Made by a program: the position numbers and the translations under genes
Notes under the pieces: generated by a model
The model's input: only the letters and a program-made list of their open reading frames with translations
The model's database searches: none
Told to the model about the DNA's origin: nothing
In this document: one piece after another, positions 55,275 through 64,000 of the stretch
Numbering within the stretch: the stretch's first letter is position 1
Layout: every line of letters begins with the position of its first letter
Assembly: GCF_027942295.1 (NCBI RefSeq)
Contig: NZ_CP101416.1
Coordinates: forward strand, 124,001 to 188,000
Direction of reading: 5' to 3'
Source of the DNA: Pseudanabaena sp. Chao 1811
Lineage (GTDB): Bacteria > Cyanobacteriota > Cyanobacteriia > Pseudanabaenales > Pseudanabaenaceae
DNA: 64,000 nt

Positions 55275-55676
55275 TCACTCCTTTACTGACCAGTGCCCGT
55301 CAGGCATCTCTCGAATTTGTTCTGACATTTCAGTAAAGAATTCATCAATGGCTCCACCAACGCTCCATGCAAGAAAACGAACGGGTTGATGGGTATCGTT
55401 CCTGTAGCCGTGAATTGTTCCTGCGGGTACATGCACAAAATCACCAGTTTCAATCGTCAATTCTTGGCTACCTAATTGCATCACCATCATCCCTGCCAAC
55501 ATAAAGTAGCTTTCTTCTTCCTTAGCATGGGTATGGGGAGGAACAGAACCCGTTGGCGGAACCTCCACCGTCATTACCGCCATACGGTTGGGTGAATCCG
55601 AGGCTTTTAATTTGATACAAATGCGATCGCTTAATACTTGTAGGGTTTCACCTGCCTGACCTCGTAATACTGTCAT
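55275..55676 (-). CDS. Cupin domain protein
   Basis: The 133-aa protein has the single cupin fold: the first motif GSVPPHTHAKEEESYFMLAG supplies His/His/Glu metal ligands, and the second motif is FVHVPAGTIHGYRN. It may be a small dioxygenase, an isomerase or a binding protein; the substrate is unknown. It is divergent from an AraC-type regulator gene, which probably controls it. It lies beside the IS1-type element. Confidence 0.85.
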   Translation of the reverse strand: MTVLRGQAGETLQVLSDRICIKLKASDSPNRMAVMTVEVPPTGSVPPHTHAKEEESYFMLAGMMVMQLGSQELTIETGDFVHVPAGTIHGYRNDTHQPVRFLAWSVGGAIDEFFTEMSEQIREMPDGHWSVKE

Positions 55677-55833
55677 CTGACTATGCCCTCTCTAAAATCT
55701 GTGTTTAGTTAAATAAGTGGAACTTTTGATAGCTTTAGACTACTGGTTAACCCACTTGCAAAGCAGTGACTAAAAGCGTCGAAAAAATTGACTTAAAATG
55801 TCACTGTGCTAAAAATGCCACTCTGACCATGTA

Positions 55834-56868
55834 ATGCATAATCCTGAGAGCATTGAGAGGTCTCTCATGCAAAATTCTGTTTCAGTTAAACTCGTGCAAG
55901 CGATTTTAGAGGCTGCTGCCCACTGTGGTCTGGAGTCCAAGCATATTCTCTCTGACCTAAAGCTTGCCCCAAGCTGTCTAGAGGATGTGGATGGGCGGAT
56001 TTCCCACGAGCGTTTTTGTGCGCTTTGGCAAGTCATTATGCTGCGATCGCCCACTAGCTGTATCGGCTTGCGAATGGCGACATTGGCAAAACCGAAAACT
56101 TGGGATGTCTTAGGTTATGCCATGCATAGCAGCGCCTATTTGGGAGAAGCATTTGATCGGCTAGTCCGTTACTCTCGTCTTAGACATACTGGAGCCGAAT
56201 TTACCTTTGAAGTTCAGGGAGATGTTGCCCAAATTACGATGGCAATTCCTAGTACAGTCCTACCACCAAATGATGCGATGGGTGAATGGGTGGGAGCCAA
56301 CTTTGTACTATTGAGTCGTCAGTTAACAGGCTTAGATTTAGTGCCGCTACACATGGGCTTCCAGCACTCTAAACCCAAGGACTTGTCGGCTTACCATCAC
56401 TTTTTTAGGTCTCCTTTAGCATTTGATCAACCCGTCAATGAAATGAGACTAGATGCAGCACTGATCCAACATCCCTTAGTGCAAGCTGATCCGAGTCTCT
56501 CTTGTATTCTCGATCGCCATGCCGAAGAACTCTTGGCTCGATTGCCACAATCTGAAGGTTTACTCGATAGTGTCCATCGCTTGATGAGTCAAGGATTGCG
56601 GGGAGGTGATCCGAGTTTAAAAGCGATCGCTCAGCAACTTGGCTATGCTCCCCGTACCCTCCAACGGAAGCTAGACGAGGCAGGTACTTCTTACCATAAG
56701 CTGCTAGATGATATGAGGCGAGAACTTTCGATTTACTATTTGCGGGAAGCACAAATTGCGGTGAGCGAGGTCGCTTTTTTGTTGGGATTCTCAGAAACCA
56801 GTGCATTTCATCGTGCCTTTCGCCGTTGGATGGGAGTTTCCCCTAGCGAGTTTCGCCGTAGTGCCTAA
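55834..56868 (+). CDS. AraC-family transcriptional regulator
   Basis: The 344-aa protein has an N-terminal ArcR/OruR-like sensor domain (VLGYAMHSSAYLGEAFDRLV, FRSPLAFDQPVNEMRLDAAL) and a C-terminal AraC double HTH (LKAIAQQLGYAPRTLQRKLD and ISEVAFLLGFSETSAFHRAF-like VSEVAFLLGFSETSAFHRAF). An internal ATG at 55867 has a better ribosome site (gagagg) and may be the true start, giving 333 aa. It is divergent from the cupin gene and probably its regulator. Confidence 0.88.
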   Translation: MHNPESIERSLMQNSVSVKLVQAILEAAAHCGLESKHILSDLKLAPSCLEDVDGRISHERFCALWQVIMLRSPTSCIGLRMATLAKPKTWDVLGYAMHSSAYLGEAFDRLVRYSRLRHTGAEFTFEVQGDVAQITMAIPSTVLPPNDAMGEWVGANFVLLSRQLTGLDLVPLHMGFQHSKPKDLSAYHHFFRSPLAFDQPVNEMRLDAALIQHPLVQADPSLSCILDRHAEELLARLPQSEGLLDSVHRLMSQGLRGGDPSLKAIAQQLGYAPRTLQRKLDEAGTSYHKLLDDMRRELSIYYLREAQIAVSEVAFLLGFSETSAFHRAFRRWMGVSPSEFRRSA

Positions 56869-57262
56869 CAGCTTGGCAGTGAACTTAGATATATTGAATT
56901 TTCCTATTAAAACCTCCTCTATAAATTAAGATCACAGATAAGTTAACAAAAACTTATCGAATATTTTTAAATTCAAACGAAACCTCATCATTTTATAGAC
57001 CTATCAAAACACCTAAAAGCTCTGACTAGAGGAGGATTTAGCTAATTTAGATGTACCAAAAGCAATCTATAACTATCACCTATCACCAATGATAGAAATA
57101 AAAACCTAACTGTTTGTCGTGATGCCAAGAGCGATATGATGCGTTTTATGCCCTTGTGGGTGATGGAAATAAACAGAAATTGGCTGAGTGCCTATACTTG
57201 GGTACAAATTCAAGACCACGTTTATTAATTTGGCTGCAATCTTTAAGAGGTCTATTACATTC
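56869..57262. other. Intergenic region upstream of petF
   Basis: No gene is seen in this AT-rich stretch. It contains a purine-rich patch (gaggagg, near 57030) and the conserved petF leader at 57231-57258, which is shared with the second ferredoxin gene. Terminator structures are not obvious. Confidence 0.5.
57231..57258 (+). promoter_or_regulatory. Leader shared by the two petF genes (copy 1)
   Basis: The stretch ggctgcaatctttaagaggt ending tctattac is close to that at 57813-57841 (ggctgcaatctttaacaggt, tttattac). It lies 5-32 bp before the ATG and includes the ribosome site (aagagg). Confidence 0.55.
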
Positions 57263-57562
57263 ATGGCTACTACCTACAAAGTAAAATTGATTGATAACGA
57301 AGGTAACTCTCAGACTATTGATGTACCTGCTGATGAGTACATCTTGGATGTTGCCGAAGCTCAAGGAATTGATCTTCCTTACTCTTGCCGTGCTGGTGCT
57401 TGCTCTTCCTGTGCAGGTAAAATTGTTAAGGGTGAAATCGATCAGGGCGATCAATCTTTCTTAGATGATGAGCAAATCGAAGCTGGTTACGCTCTGCTTT
57501 GTGTAACCTATCCCCAGTCTGATCTCGAAGTCTTGACCCACCAAGAAGAAGCTCTATACTAA
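57263..57562 (+). CDS. petF: Plant-type [2Fe-2S] ferredoxin (copy 1)
   Basis: The 99-aa ferredoxin begins [20 protein letters not shown] and has the cluster motif [14 protein letters not shown] followed by Cys in LLCVTYP, four ligand Cys in the CX4CX2C...C pattern. It carries electrons from photosystem I to FNR and other enzymes. Length is normal. It is followed 286 bp later by a second petF of close sequence. Start 57263 gives the conserved N-terminus. Confidence 0.97.
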   Translation: MATTYKVKLIDNEGNSQTIDVPADEYILDVAEAQGIDLPYSCRAGACSSCAGKIVKGEIDQGDQSFLDDEQIEAGYALLCVTYPQSDLEVLTHQEEALY

Positions 57563-57621
57563 TCGCTTCTTTGTTATAAATATTTTTAAAGCTGCGATCG
57601 CCAGCTAAATATAGCCTAGCT

Positions 57622-57669
57622 AAAAGGCAAAAGAGAGTTGTGACATGTCGCAACTCTCTTTTGCCTTTT
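57622..57669. terminator. Perfect hairpin after petF copy 1
   Basis: The arms aaaaggcaaaagagagttg and caactctcttttgcctttt form a stem 60 bp after the stop. It probably ends the first petF transcript. Confidence 0.65.
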
Positions 57670-57713
57670 GTTGTCTGTTTTTTGGTATTGCTGTATCAAA
57701 ATTACAAAATTAA

Positions 57714-58148
<435 letters not shown>

Positions 58149-58238
58149 CATAGAACTACTTTGGGGTGATTTGCGCGCCCTAAAGCATTTCATGAATACT
58201 GTGAATTCTTTATGTAGAGCATCGTAAACATTACGAAA

Positions 58239-58283
58239 GCGCCGATCGCTAGCTAACTATTATTTAGCAATCGGTGCTTTTTT
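58239..58283 (+). terminator. Intrinsic terminator after petF copy 2
   Basis: The arms gcgccgatcgct and agcaatcggtgc are followed by tttttt. It is a classic terminator about 90 bp after the stop codon. Confidence 0.75.
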
Positions 58284-58333
58284 CATGCTCGGTAGATAGT
58301 TATAGCTGCTGCCAAGTGTATCAGGACGTAAAA

Positions 58334-58439
58334 CCCCAAAGGGAGTTGCGGTGCTTTGCACCGCAACTCCCTTTGGGGGCGGTATATATAATTAAAAAGC
58401 TGTGGCGCACTCACAGAGTGTGCCACAGCTTTTTAATTA
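58334..58439. repeat. Two palindromes before murJ
   Basis: The hairpins ccccaaagggagttgcggtg / caccgcaactccctttgggg (58334-58378) and taattaaaaagctgtggcgc / tgccacagctttttaatta (58389-58439) lie back to back. The second resembles the hairpin at 62722. Confidence 0.65.
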
Positions 58440-58514
58440 CGCCTTTAGTTACCACAACGATGTGATTTGGTGTTACATTTTTCAGAGTTTAAATTGTAAA
58501 GGGCAGCACCAATT

Positions 58515-60227
58515 TTGTCTGGCAACGAAGAAGATATCGTCATCGAACCTCAACCACCACAATCCACTAAGCGATCGCTTCTCAATATCGCGACGATTGT
58601 GGCAGTTGCCACTTTATTGAGCAAAATATTTGGTCTACTGCGCCAAGTGGCGATCGCTGCTGCTTTTGGTAATGGCACAGCCTATGGTGCATATAACTTT
58701 GCCTATGTAATTCCTGGATTTTTATTAATTCTCCTCGGCGGCATTAATGGTCCCTTTCACAGTGCGATCGTCAGTGTCCTCGCCAAACGCGATCGCCGCG
58801 AAGTTGCCACGATTATCGATAGCATCACCACGATCGTTACGGGCATTTTGCTATTGGTGACGATCGCTTTGGTGATTTTTGCGGAACCATTAATGCACCT
58901 AGTCGCTCCTGGCTTATTTGTGCCAGAGGCAGATTTATTGGCTAAGGGCATCTCCCTTGAAACGATTCAAAATCTCAAGATTACTAAAGACATTGCCATT
59001 CAGCAGTTTCAGATCATGGCTCCGATGGCAGTCTTAGCAGGGCTCGTGGGTATTGGCTTTGGGGCGCTCAATGCCTCAGATACCTACTGGCTACCTTCGG
59101 TGAGTCCGATCTTTTCTAGCTTGACTGTCTTAATTGGCATCGGTGGTTTAGTTTGGACGATGGGCGACAAAATCTTGCTGCCTGAAAACGCAATGTTAGG
59201 TGGTGCAGTCCTCGCTTGGTCAACAATGGCGGGAGCAGTGTTGCAATGGCTGGTGCAGTTACCTGTGCAGATCAAATCGGGTATGGGGGGCTTTAAACTA
59301 AGGTTTGATTGGCAGCGTCCCGAGGTCAAAGAAGTGATGAAAATCATGGTTCCTGCCACTTTTTCATCGGGGATGCTGCAAATTAATGTCTGGACGGACT
59401 TATTTTTTGCTTCCTTTATTCCTAATGCGGCGGCGGCAGTTTCAGCAATGGGCTATGCAGGGTTACTGGTGCAAACGCCATTAGGAATTTTGTCGAATGT
59501 GATTCTTGTACCGTTGTTTCCCGTTTTATCGAAACTAACCGATCCCGAAAATTGGGATGAACTGAAACAGCGTATCCGTCAGGGTTTGATGCTCACAGCT
59601 TTAACGATGTTACCCCTGAGTGGTTTGATGGTAGCGCTAGCTTTGCCGATCTCTCAGGTGGTGTATGAGCGCTATGCCTTTGATACTGAGGCTTCACAGC
59701 TAACCGCTGCTGTATTGATGGCTTACTCTGTAGGCATGTTTGTGTATTTGGGGCGTGATGTATTGGTGCGGGTGTTTTATGCGTTAGGGGATGGCGATAC
59801 ACCTTTTAAAATTAGCATTGTTAATATTTTCCTGAATGGACTATTTGATTACTTTCTTGTCCAAAAATTTGGCGCTCCGGGATTGGTACTAGCGACAGTT
59901 GCCGTCAACCTGATCTCGATGATTGTGATGATGTATTTACTTGATCGCCGTTTAAATGGAATGCCTCTAAAAAGTTGGAGTGTAACTATTTTGGGACTAA
60001 CGATCGCCAGTGTGATCGCAGGTGGTGCAAGTTGGGGGATCTATCATTTACTCAGCCAAAGCTTTGATAGTTTTGGTATGTTGGCAAAATTTGGTGCAAA
60101 GCTAGGTGGTTTAGCGATCGCTAGTGCTATTGGTCTAACTATATTTGGGGCGATCGCGGTACAAATGAAAATCCCTGAAATTAGCACTCTCACCAATCAA
60201 ATTAAGCGTCGCTTTTCACGTAAATAA
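58515..60227 (+). CDS. murJ: Lipid II flippase MurJ/MviN
   Basis: The 570-aa protein has about 14 membrane helices and the MurJ signature VATLLSKIFGLLRQVAIAAA with FGNGTAYGAYNFAYVIPG near the N-terminus. Later LSNVILVPLFPVLSKL is typical. MurJ moves lipid II across the membrane for peptidoglycan synthesis. TTG at 58515 is the start that gives a short polar leader before the first helix; no ATG lies near. It is monocistronic. Confidence 0.94.
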   Translation: MSGNEEDIVIEPQPPQSTKRSLLNIATIVAVATLLSKIFGLLRQVAIAAAFGNGTAYGAYNFAYVIPGFLLILLGGINGPFHSAIVSVLAKRDRREVATIIDSITTIVTGILLLVTIALVIFAEPLMHLVAPGLFVPEADLLAKGISLETIQNLKITKDIAIQQFQIMAPMAVLAGLVGIGFGALNASDTYWLPSVSPIFSSLTVLIGIGGLVWTMGDKILLPENAMLGGAVLAWSTMAGAVLQWLVQLPVQIKSGMGGFKLRFDWQRPEVKEVMKIMVPATFSSGMLQINVWTDLFFASFIPNAAAAVSAMGYAGLLVQTPLGILSNVILVPLFPVLSKLTDPENWDELKQRIRQGLMLTALTMLPLSGLMVALALPISQVVYERYAFDTEASQLTAAVLMAYSVGMFVYLGRDVLVRVFYALGDGDTPFKISIVNIFLNGLFDYFLVQKFGAPGLVLATVAVNLISMIVMMYLLDRRLNGMPLKSWSVTILGLTIASVIAGGASWGIYHLLSQSFDSFGMLAKFGAKLGGLAIASAIGLTIFGAIAVQMKIPEISTLTNQIKRRFSRK

Positions 60228-60229
60228 AC

Positions 60230-60272
60230 ACAATCTTATGAGGCAGCGCTTTGCGCCGCCTCATAAGATTGT
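60230..60272 (+). terminator. Hairpin after murJ
   Basis: The arms acaatcttatgaggc(a)gcg and cgccgcctcataagattgt form a near-perfect stem 3 bp after the stop codon. Confidence 0.65.
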
Positions 60273-60302
60273 CCTAACAAGATGGGTGACAGCTATAAAA
60301 TT

Positions 60303-60413
60303 ACGTGAGTTCGATAACGCCATTTGCGCGGCGCTTTGCGCTACGTAAATGGCGGAAAATGGTAAAAATCGCTAAGCGATTTTTACCATTTTCCGCCTTC
60401 GTCGAACTAACGT
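60303..60413. repeat. MITE-like element with acgtgagttcga ends (copy 3)
   Basis: The outer ends acgtgagttcga and tcgaactaacgt enclose a catttgcgcg-type and a ggcggaaaatggtaaaaatc-type hairpin. It is close to the reverse complement of 22449-22548, so the two are inverted copies 38 kb apart. Confidence 0.75.
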
Positions 60414-60483
60414 TAAAATTGATTGGCAATATGTCAAGATGATTAGCAAATCTGAGACATTCCCAGAAAAACTTCAATAACTT

Positions 60484-62541
60484 ATGAGTCTTACAGCAGG
60501 GCAGTTAGTCGGCGGACATTACGAAGTTATGACACGGTTAGGTGGTGGTGGCTTTGGCGAGACCTATCTCTCACGGGATTTGCATCTACCTGATCGTCCA
60601 TCACGGGTAATCAAAAGATTATGTCCTCGCAATTCAGACTCAAGTTTGTTGCAGCTCTCACGACGGCTCTTTGAGACGGAAGCACAGGTGCTTTACCGTT
60701 TAGGGGCGCATCCGCAAATACCCCAACTATTTGCCCACTTTGAAGAATTATCAGAATTTTATCTAGTTCAAGAATATATCGATGGCAAAGACCTCAGCCA
60801 TGAATTGATTAGAGGCAAAATTTGGGAGCAGTTTGCAGTTGTCGATCTATTGCAAAATCTGCTCACAGTGCTGAGTTTTGTGCATCAACACAATGTAATT
60901 CATCGTGATATAAAACCTGAAAATATTATTAGGCGGCGTGATGGACAGCTTTTCTTAATTGATTTTGGTGTTGTTAAGCAAATTGCTACGCCAACAATGG
61001 TTTTGAATGGACATGAGGAAGCTGTCTACACAGTGGGAATTGGCACCCCCGGATATATGCCTAGTGAGCAGGCGCATGGAGAACCTAAGTTTGCCAGTGA
61101 TCTCTATGCGATCGGTATGATTGGCATCCAAGCTTTGACAGGCATTCCGCCTAGCCATTTAGAGAAAGATGACAATCTCGAAATTGTGTGGCGACCACTT
61201 GCCCCGAAAGTCTATCCCGAATTTGCAGATATTCTCTCGCGGATGGTGCGGTTTGATTTTCGCCAGCGTTATGCCAATGCCCATATTGCCTATGAAGCCC
61301 TCAAAGAATTTCGCGATCGCTATCCGATTTCTGATGTCAATCACAGCTTGCCCACAATCAGACTGAGTACGATTCAGTCTAGTAATGCTATTAGTGACTC
61401 TGTGCGCGATCTCCATTCTGCCCAGAATCCGCCATCCAAGAAATCAGCAATTTGGCAATATCTCCAACCTTGGCAGTGGTTTTTAGGATTTACAACTCTT
61501 GGCGCGATCGTGATTACCACAGTTGTACTTCTCTTATCAGTCCCACCCAAAGCAAGTCGCACTGATGTTTCGGAAGAAGTCACCCCAGCCACTACGGTTC
61601 CTCAAAACTCTACACAAACCTCATTAAAAGATGCTCCTAGTTCTGGCACGACCACAGGTTCTATTTCTTTAGTTAAGGAGTTTTCTAGTAATGATGCGAT
61701 TTACGGAGTTGCTCTGAGTCCCGATGGTAAAACCTTGGCTGGGGCAAGTGCTGAGCGCAATATTGACCTATGGGATTTTGCAACGGGTAAAAAAATTCAA
61801 ACCTTAAAAGGGAATACAGGTCGAGTTTACGATATTTACTTTAGCCCTGACGGTAAGAGGTTGGTTAGTGCTAGTGATGATCGCAAAGTGATGATTTGGG
61901 ATGTGAAATCTAGCAAGACTTTGAATATCCTTGAGGGGCATCAGGAACGGGTATATACTGCGATTTTTAGTCCCGATGGCAAAATGATTGCTAGTTCTGG
62001 TGGCGATCGCACGATTCGGTTATGGAATGCGGAAACTGGTAAACCCATCAAGACATTCCTCGAAAAATCTTGGGTCTATGATGTGTCCTTTACGCCCGAC
62101 GGCAAAGTTTTAGTGAGTGCTTGCAAAGATGGGGCAATTCACCTATGGAATGTTGAAACAGGAAAAGTGGTCAAAACTCTGGTGGAAAGTGGTAGCTCTG
62201 TCCGTGCCATCAACTACAGCAATAATGGCAAACTGATTGCAAGTGCAATGGAAGATAATACGGTGCGTCTATGGGATGCCACCACAGGTCAGTTAAAGGA
62301 AGTGCTGACGGGGCATACGGGTGAAGTGCATACCCTCGATTTTAGTAAGGATGATCGCTTACTTGCCAGTGGCAGTGCGGATAAGACTGTCCGAGTGTGG
62401 CATTTAAAAGAAAAGCGATCGCCACAGGTTTTAGCTGATCACGAACGTGGTGTTGCTTCCGTGGAATTTAGCCCCGATCAGAAGTTTTTGATTAGTGGCA
62501 GTCTCGATGGCAAAATCAAAATCTGGAAATTAGCTTTATAA
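60484..62541 (+). CDS. Serine/threonine kinase with seven WD40 repeats
   Basis: The 685-aa protein has an N-terminal kinase domain with LGGGGFGETY, Lys44, HRDIKPENI (Asp142) and DFG (Asp160), one membrane helix (about 330-351), then seven WD40 units (about 400-685; for example SPDGKTLAGASAERNIDLWD, SPDGKMIASSGGDRTIRLWN), enough for a closed propeller. The kinase domain is paralogous to that at 760, but the C-terminal part differs. The propeller would sense or recruit proteins on the far side of the membrane. A composite repeat begins at its stop codon. Confidence 0.94.
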   Translation: MSLTAGQLVGGHYEVMTRLGGGGFGETYLSRDLHLPDRPSRVIKRLCPRNSDSSLLQLSRRLFETEAQVLYRLGAHPQIPQLFAHFEELSEFYLVQEYIDGKDLSHELIRGKIWEQFAVVDLLQNLLTVLSFVHQHNVIHRDIKPENIIRRRDGQLFLIDFGVVKQIATPTMVLNGHEEAVYTVGIGTPGYMPSEQAHGEPKFASDLYAIGMIGIQALTGIPPSHLEKDDNLEIVWRPLAPKVYPEFADILSRMVRFDFRQRYANAHIAYEALKEFRDRYPISDVNHSLPTIRLSTIQSSNAISDSVRDLHSAQNPPSKKSAIWQYLQPWQWFLGFTTLGAIVITTVVLLLSVPPKASRTDVSEEVTPATTVPQNSTQTSLKDAPSSGTTTGSISLVKEFSSNDAIYGVALSPDGKTLAGASAERNIDLWDFATGKKIQTLKGNTGRVYDIYFSPDGKRLVSASDDRKVMIWDVKSSKTLNILEGHQERVYTAIFSPDGKMIASSGGDRTIRLWNAETGKPIKTFLEKSWVYDVSFTPDGKVLVSACKDGAIHLWNVETGKVVKTLVESGSSVRAINYSNNGKLIASAMEDNTVRLWDATTGQLKEVLTGHTGEVHTLDFSKDDRLLASGSADKTVRVWHLKEKRSPQVLADHERGVASVEFSPDQKFLISGSLDGKIKIWKLAL

Positions 62542-62690
62542 AGGTATTAACATACTTGACGGACAAATCTCTAAAACCCCCTCTAACTCCCCCTTGGAAG
62601 GGGGAGAACTTAGACTTCCCCCCTTTCAAGGGGGGACTGAGGGGGGTAAAAATCTGCGCAGTGTGTCAAGTATATTAACGCCTTTATAAA
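62535..62690. repeat. Composite intergenic repeat with 26-bp outer arms
   Basis: The outer arms tttataaaggtattaacata + cttgac and gtcaag + tatattaacgcctttataaa match in 23 of 26 positions. Inside lie C-rich and G-rich hairpins (ctcccccttggaagggggag and ttccccccctttcaaggggg). The left arm includes the last bases of the kinase gene. Confidence 0.7.
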
Positions 62691-62721
62691 ATGGTCAGCA
62701 TTTTGCACTGGACTTAAACCA

Positions 62722-62760
62722 AAAAGCTGTGACGCTCGCGCAGCGAGCGTCACAGCTTTT
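62722..62760 (-). terminator. Hairpin at the 3' end of the TPR gene
   Basis: The arms aaaagctgtgacgctcgc and gcgagcgtcacagctttt overlap the minus-strand stop. It resembles the hairpin at 58389. Confidence 0.65.
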
Positions 62761-64000
62761 CATAAAAATAGATCTTTTAAAAAGAAAGATATTTCGGCGC
62801 GATCGCTGACATTGAAAAAGTCAAGGGGAACCACTCCATCCACATGCCGACTGACCACATTAAAGCCTAATCTGGCGCGTCGATAGTTAATGATCAGAGG
62901 ACTATTGGCAGGTAAAGGCTGACGTAACCAAGCATCGAAATTCGTGGCTTGGTTCATGCGATCGCTCATAGCTTTAACTATGGCAACAGAACGCTCATCG
63001 GGCAAACTGCTAGAAGCAAATACATAGGCTCTTTCTAGTAATTTATCGCGCAAGTTGGGATTGAGCCAAGCCGAAACTACCATTTCTAAAGGTGTTTGTG
63101 GATTTTGTTTCACTGATGTTAATCCGTCCACATCATTAGCGATCGCCTTAGCGAGCAGTAATGCCATAGGATTTCCCGTTTGTTTGAGTTCGGTTATGGC
63201 ATTCGGCTGTCCTGTCCACCATCTTAAAGCGGCAAGATGCAAGGCCTGACTGGGATTACTGCTATATTGGCGCTCCACACTTGCCACGATCTGCGGATAT
63301 AGCGCTTGAAAGGTATCATCTGACCACATTGGGCTAGTAATAAAAATCGGATCATTAACTACTTCCGTAGTAATCGCCTTAATCGCTTCAGCCGTCTTGC
63401 CCTGACGCAATAAACTCACCCCTAAACCAAAATAGAGCGATTTTTTTAGAGGAAGTAGCTCTAAAGCGCGTCGGAAATAAGTCTCTGCTTCTGGCGCGGC
63501 GCTACTTGAAGTTTGCTGAAGACTGAGCCATGCCGCCGCATTGTAAGCTGCTTCGTTATTAGGGTTAGTGGCGATCGCGGTTTTGATCCATGCCAATCCC
63601 TCTTTTTGCCAAGTTTGCGCCTGCGGTAAATTGCTGTAGGTAAGGGCAAGGTCAGCTAAGTTCCAACCCAATTGATAGGGATAGTAAGGCTCCCAAGGGG
63701 CAAGTTGATTGGCAAGTTTGAGGCGATCTTGAAATTTATCAACGGCGGCGATCGCTTCAGGTAGAAATTCCTGTTTTGCATTGGCTAAATCTACCTTTGC
63801 CCTTGATAAATAGATAAACCCTACACTTGATGCTTGCCAAGCCGTATTCACAGGTACTAACCAAGCGATCGCCGCAACAAGATAAACTGTGGTAATCATT
63901 GCTAACCACAGACGGGGCTGTTTGTAATAGCCAAGGGTAATGAGTTCGCCTGTATGTAACTGTCCTAAATAAGCTAAAGCCGCAAAGATAATCACTAAAC
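62760..64000 (-). CDS. Membrane protein with TPR repeats, probably O-antigen ligase-like (5' end outside window)
   Basis: The frame runs off the right edge of the window without a stop, so the N-terminus is missing. The visible part begins with two hydrophobic helices (FAALAYLGQLHTG and WLAMITTVYLVAAIAWLVPV) and continues in TPR repeats (EAAYNAAAWLSLQQ, LYFGLGVSLLRQGKTAEAIK). This fits the end of an O-antigen ligase/Wzy_C-type protein with TPR tail common in cyanobacteria, but the diagnostic ligase part is not seen. It is convergent with the WD40 kinase. Confidence 0.6.
   Translation of the reverse strand, partial: LVIIFAALAYLGQLHTGELITLGYYKQPRLWLAMITTVYLVAAIAWLVPVNTAWQASSVGFIYLSRAKVDLANAKQEFLPEAIAAVDKFQDRLKLANQLAPWEPYYPYQLGWNLADLALTYSNLPQAQTWQKEGLAWIKTAIATNPNNEAAYNAAAWLSLQQTSSSAAPEAETYFRRALELLPLKKSLYFGLGVSLLRQGKTAEAIKAITTEVVNDPIFITSPMWSDDTFQALYPQIVASVERQYSSNPSQALHLAALRWWTGQPNAITELKQTGNPMALLLAKAIANDVDGLTSVKQNPQTPLEMVVSAWLNPNLRDKLLERAYVFASSSLPDERSVAIVKAMSDRMNQATNFDAWLRQPLPANSPLIINYRRARLGFNVVSRHVDGVVPLDFFNVSDRAEISFFLKDLFL

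Noticed and set aside
56869-57262. A very short frame after a gaggagg sequence near 57030
   Set aside because: It has only 13 codons before a stop and no recognised small peptide.

Overview
The window is a 64 kb stretch of a cyanobacterial chromosome. The evidence is chlD, an NblS-type kinase, two plant-type [2Fe-2S] ferredoxins, a GUN4 domain, crtE beside a DUF212 gene, an UrtABCDE urea importer, and many GCGATCGC (HIP1-like) octamers. Gene content and the many perfect intergenic hairpins suggest a non-heterocystous, Pseudanabaena-like organism, but the genus cannot be proven here.

Layout. 1-8.4 kb: the end of an acidic protein with a degenerate HPt domain, a Ser/Thr kinase with YARHG and SH3b domains, a coiled-coil membrane protein, a Spy-like periplasmic protein, radC, an unknown membrane protein, and nblS. 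8.4-13 kb: an accessory patch with an Rpn-type nuclease gene broken by one stop codon, a two-RNase-III-plus-GUN4 fusion, an antitoxin/PIN pair, a lone LivG/NatA-type ATPase and yefM-yoeB. 13-30 kb: DUF3326, a Rieske oxygenase, rpmG-rpsR, an HDAC-like deacetylase, a large multi-PAS histidine kinase, chlD, a glycosyltransferase-TPR protein, a ThyX-like protein, argH and a PrxQ peroxiredoxin. 30-42 kb: a complete urea island, with ureD-ureA-(Uma2)-ureB-ureC, urtABCDE and ureG on the minus strand and ureE-ureF on the plus strand. 42-51 kb: folD, crtE, a DUF212 gene, an AAA ATPase/TOPRIM pair, a SulP transporter and an inactivated M48 protein. 51.4-55.3 kb: nested insertion sequences (an IS1634-type remnant, a complete IS256-type copy, a truncated inverted IS256 copy, and a frameshifted IS1-type element). 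55.3-64 kb: a cupin/AraC pair, tandem petF genes, murJ, a kinase-WD40 protein and a partial TPR membrane protein.

How the genes work together. UrtABCDE imports urea, UreABC hydrolyses it, and UreDEFG load nickel. A GTA-N8-TAC box upstream of urtA suggests NtcA (nitrogen) control. ChlD belongs to chlorophyll synthesis, crtE to isoprenoids and NblS to light and nutrient stress signalling. The strongest candidates for something undescribed are the RNase III-RNase III-GUN4 fusion, the AAA/DUF3226-like pair, and a small family of MITE-like elements with shared 12-bp ends and exchangeable hairpin cores.

Limits. All calls come from reading the sequence by eye. No homology search, structure prediction or RNA search was run. 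I saw no tRNA, rRNA or CRISPR array.
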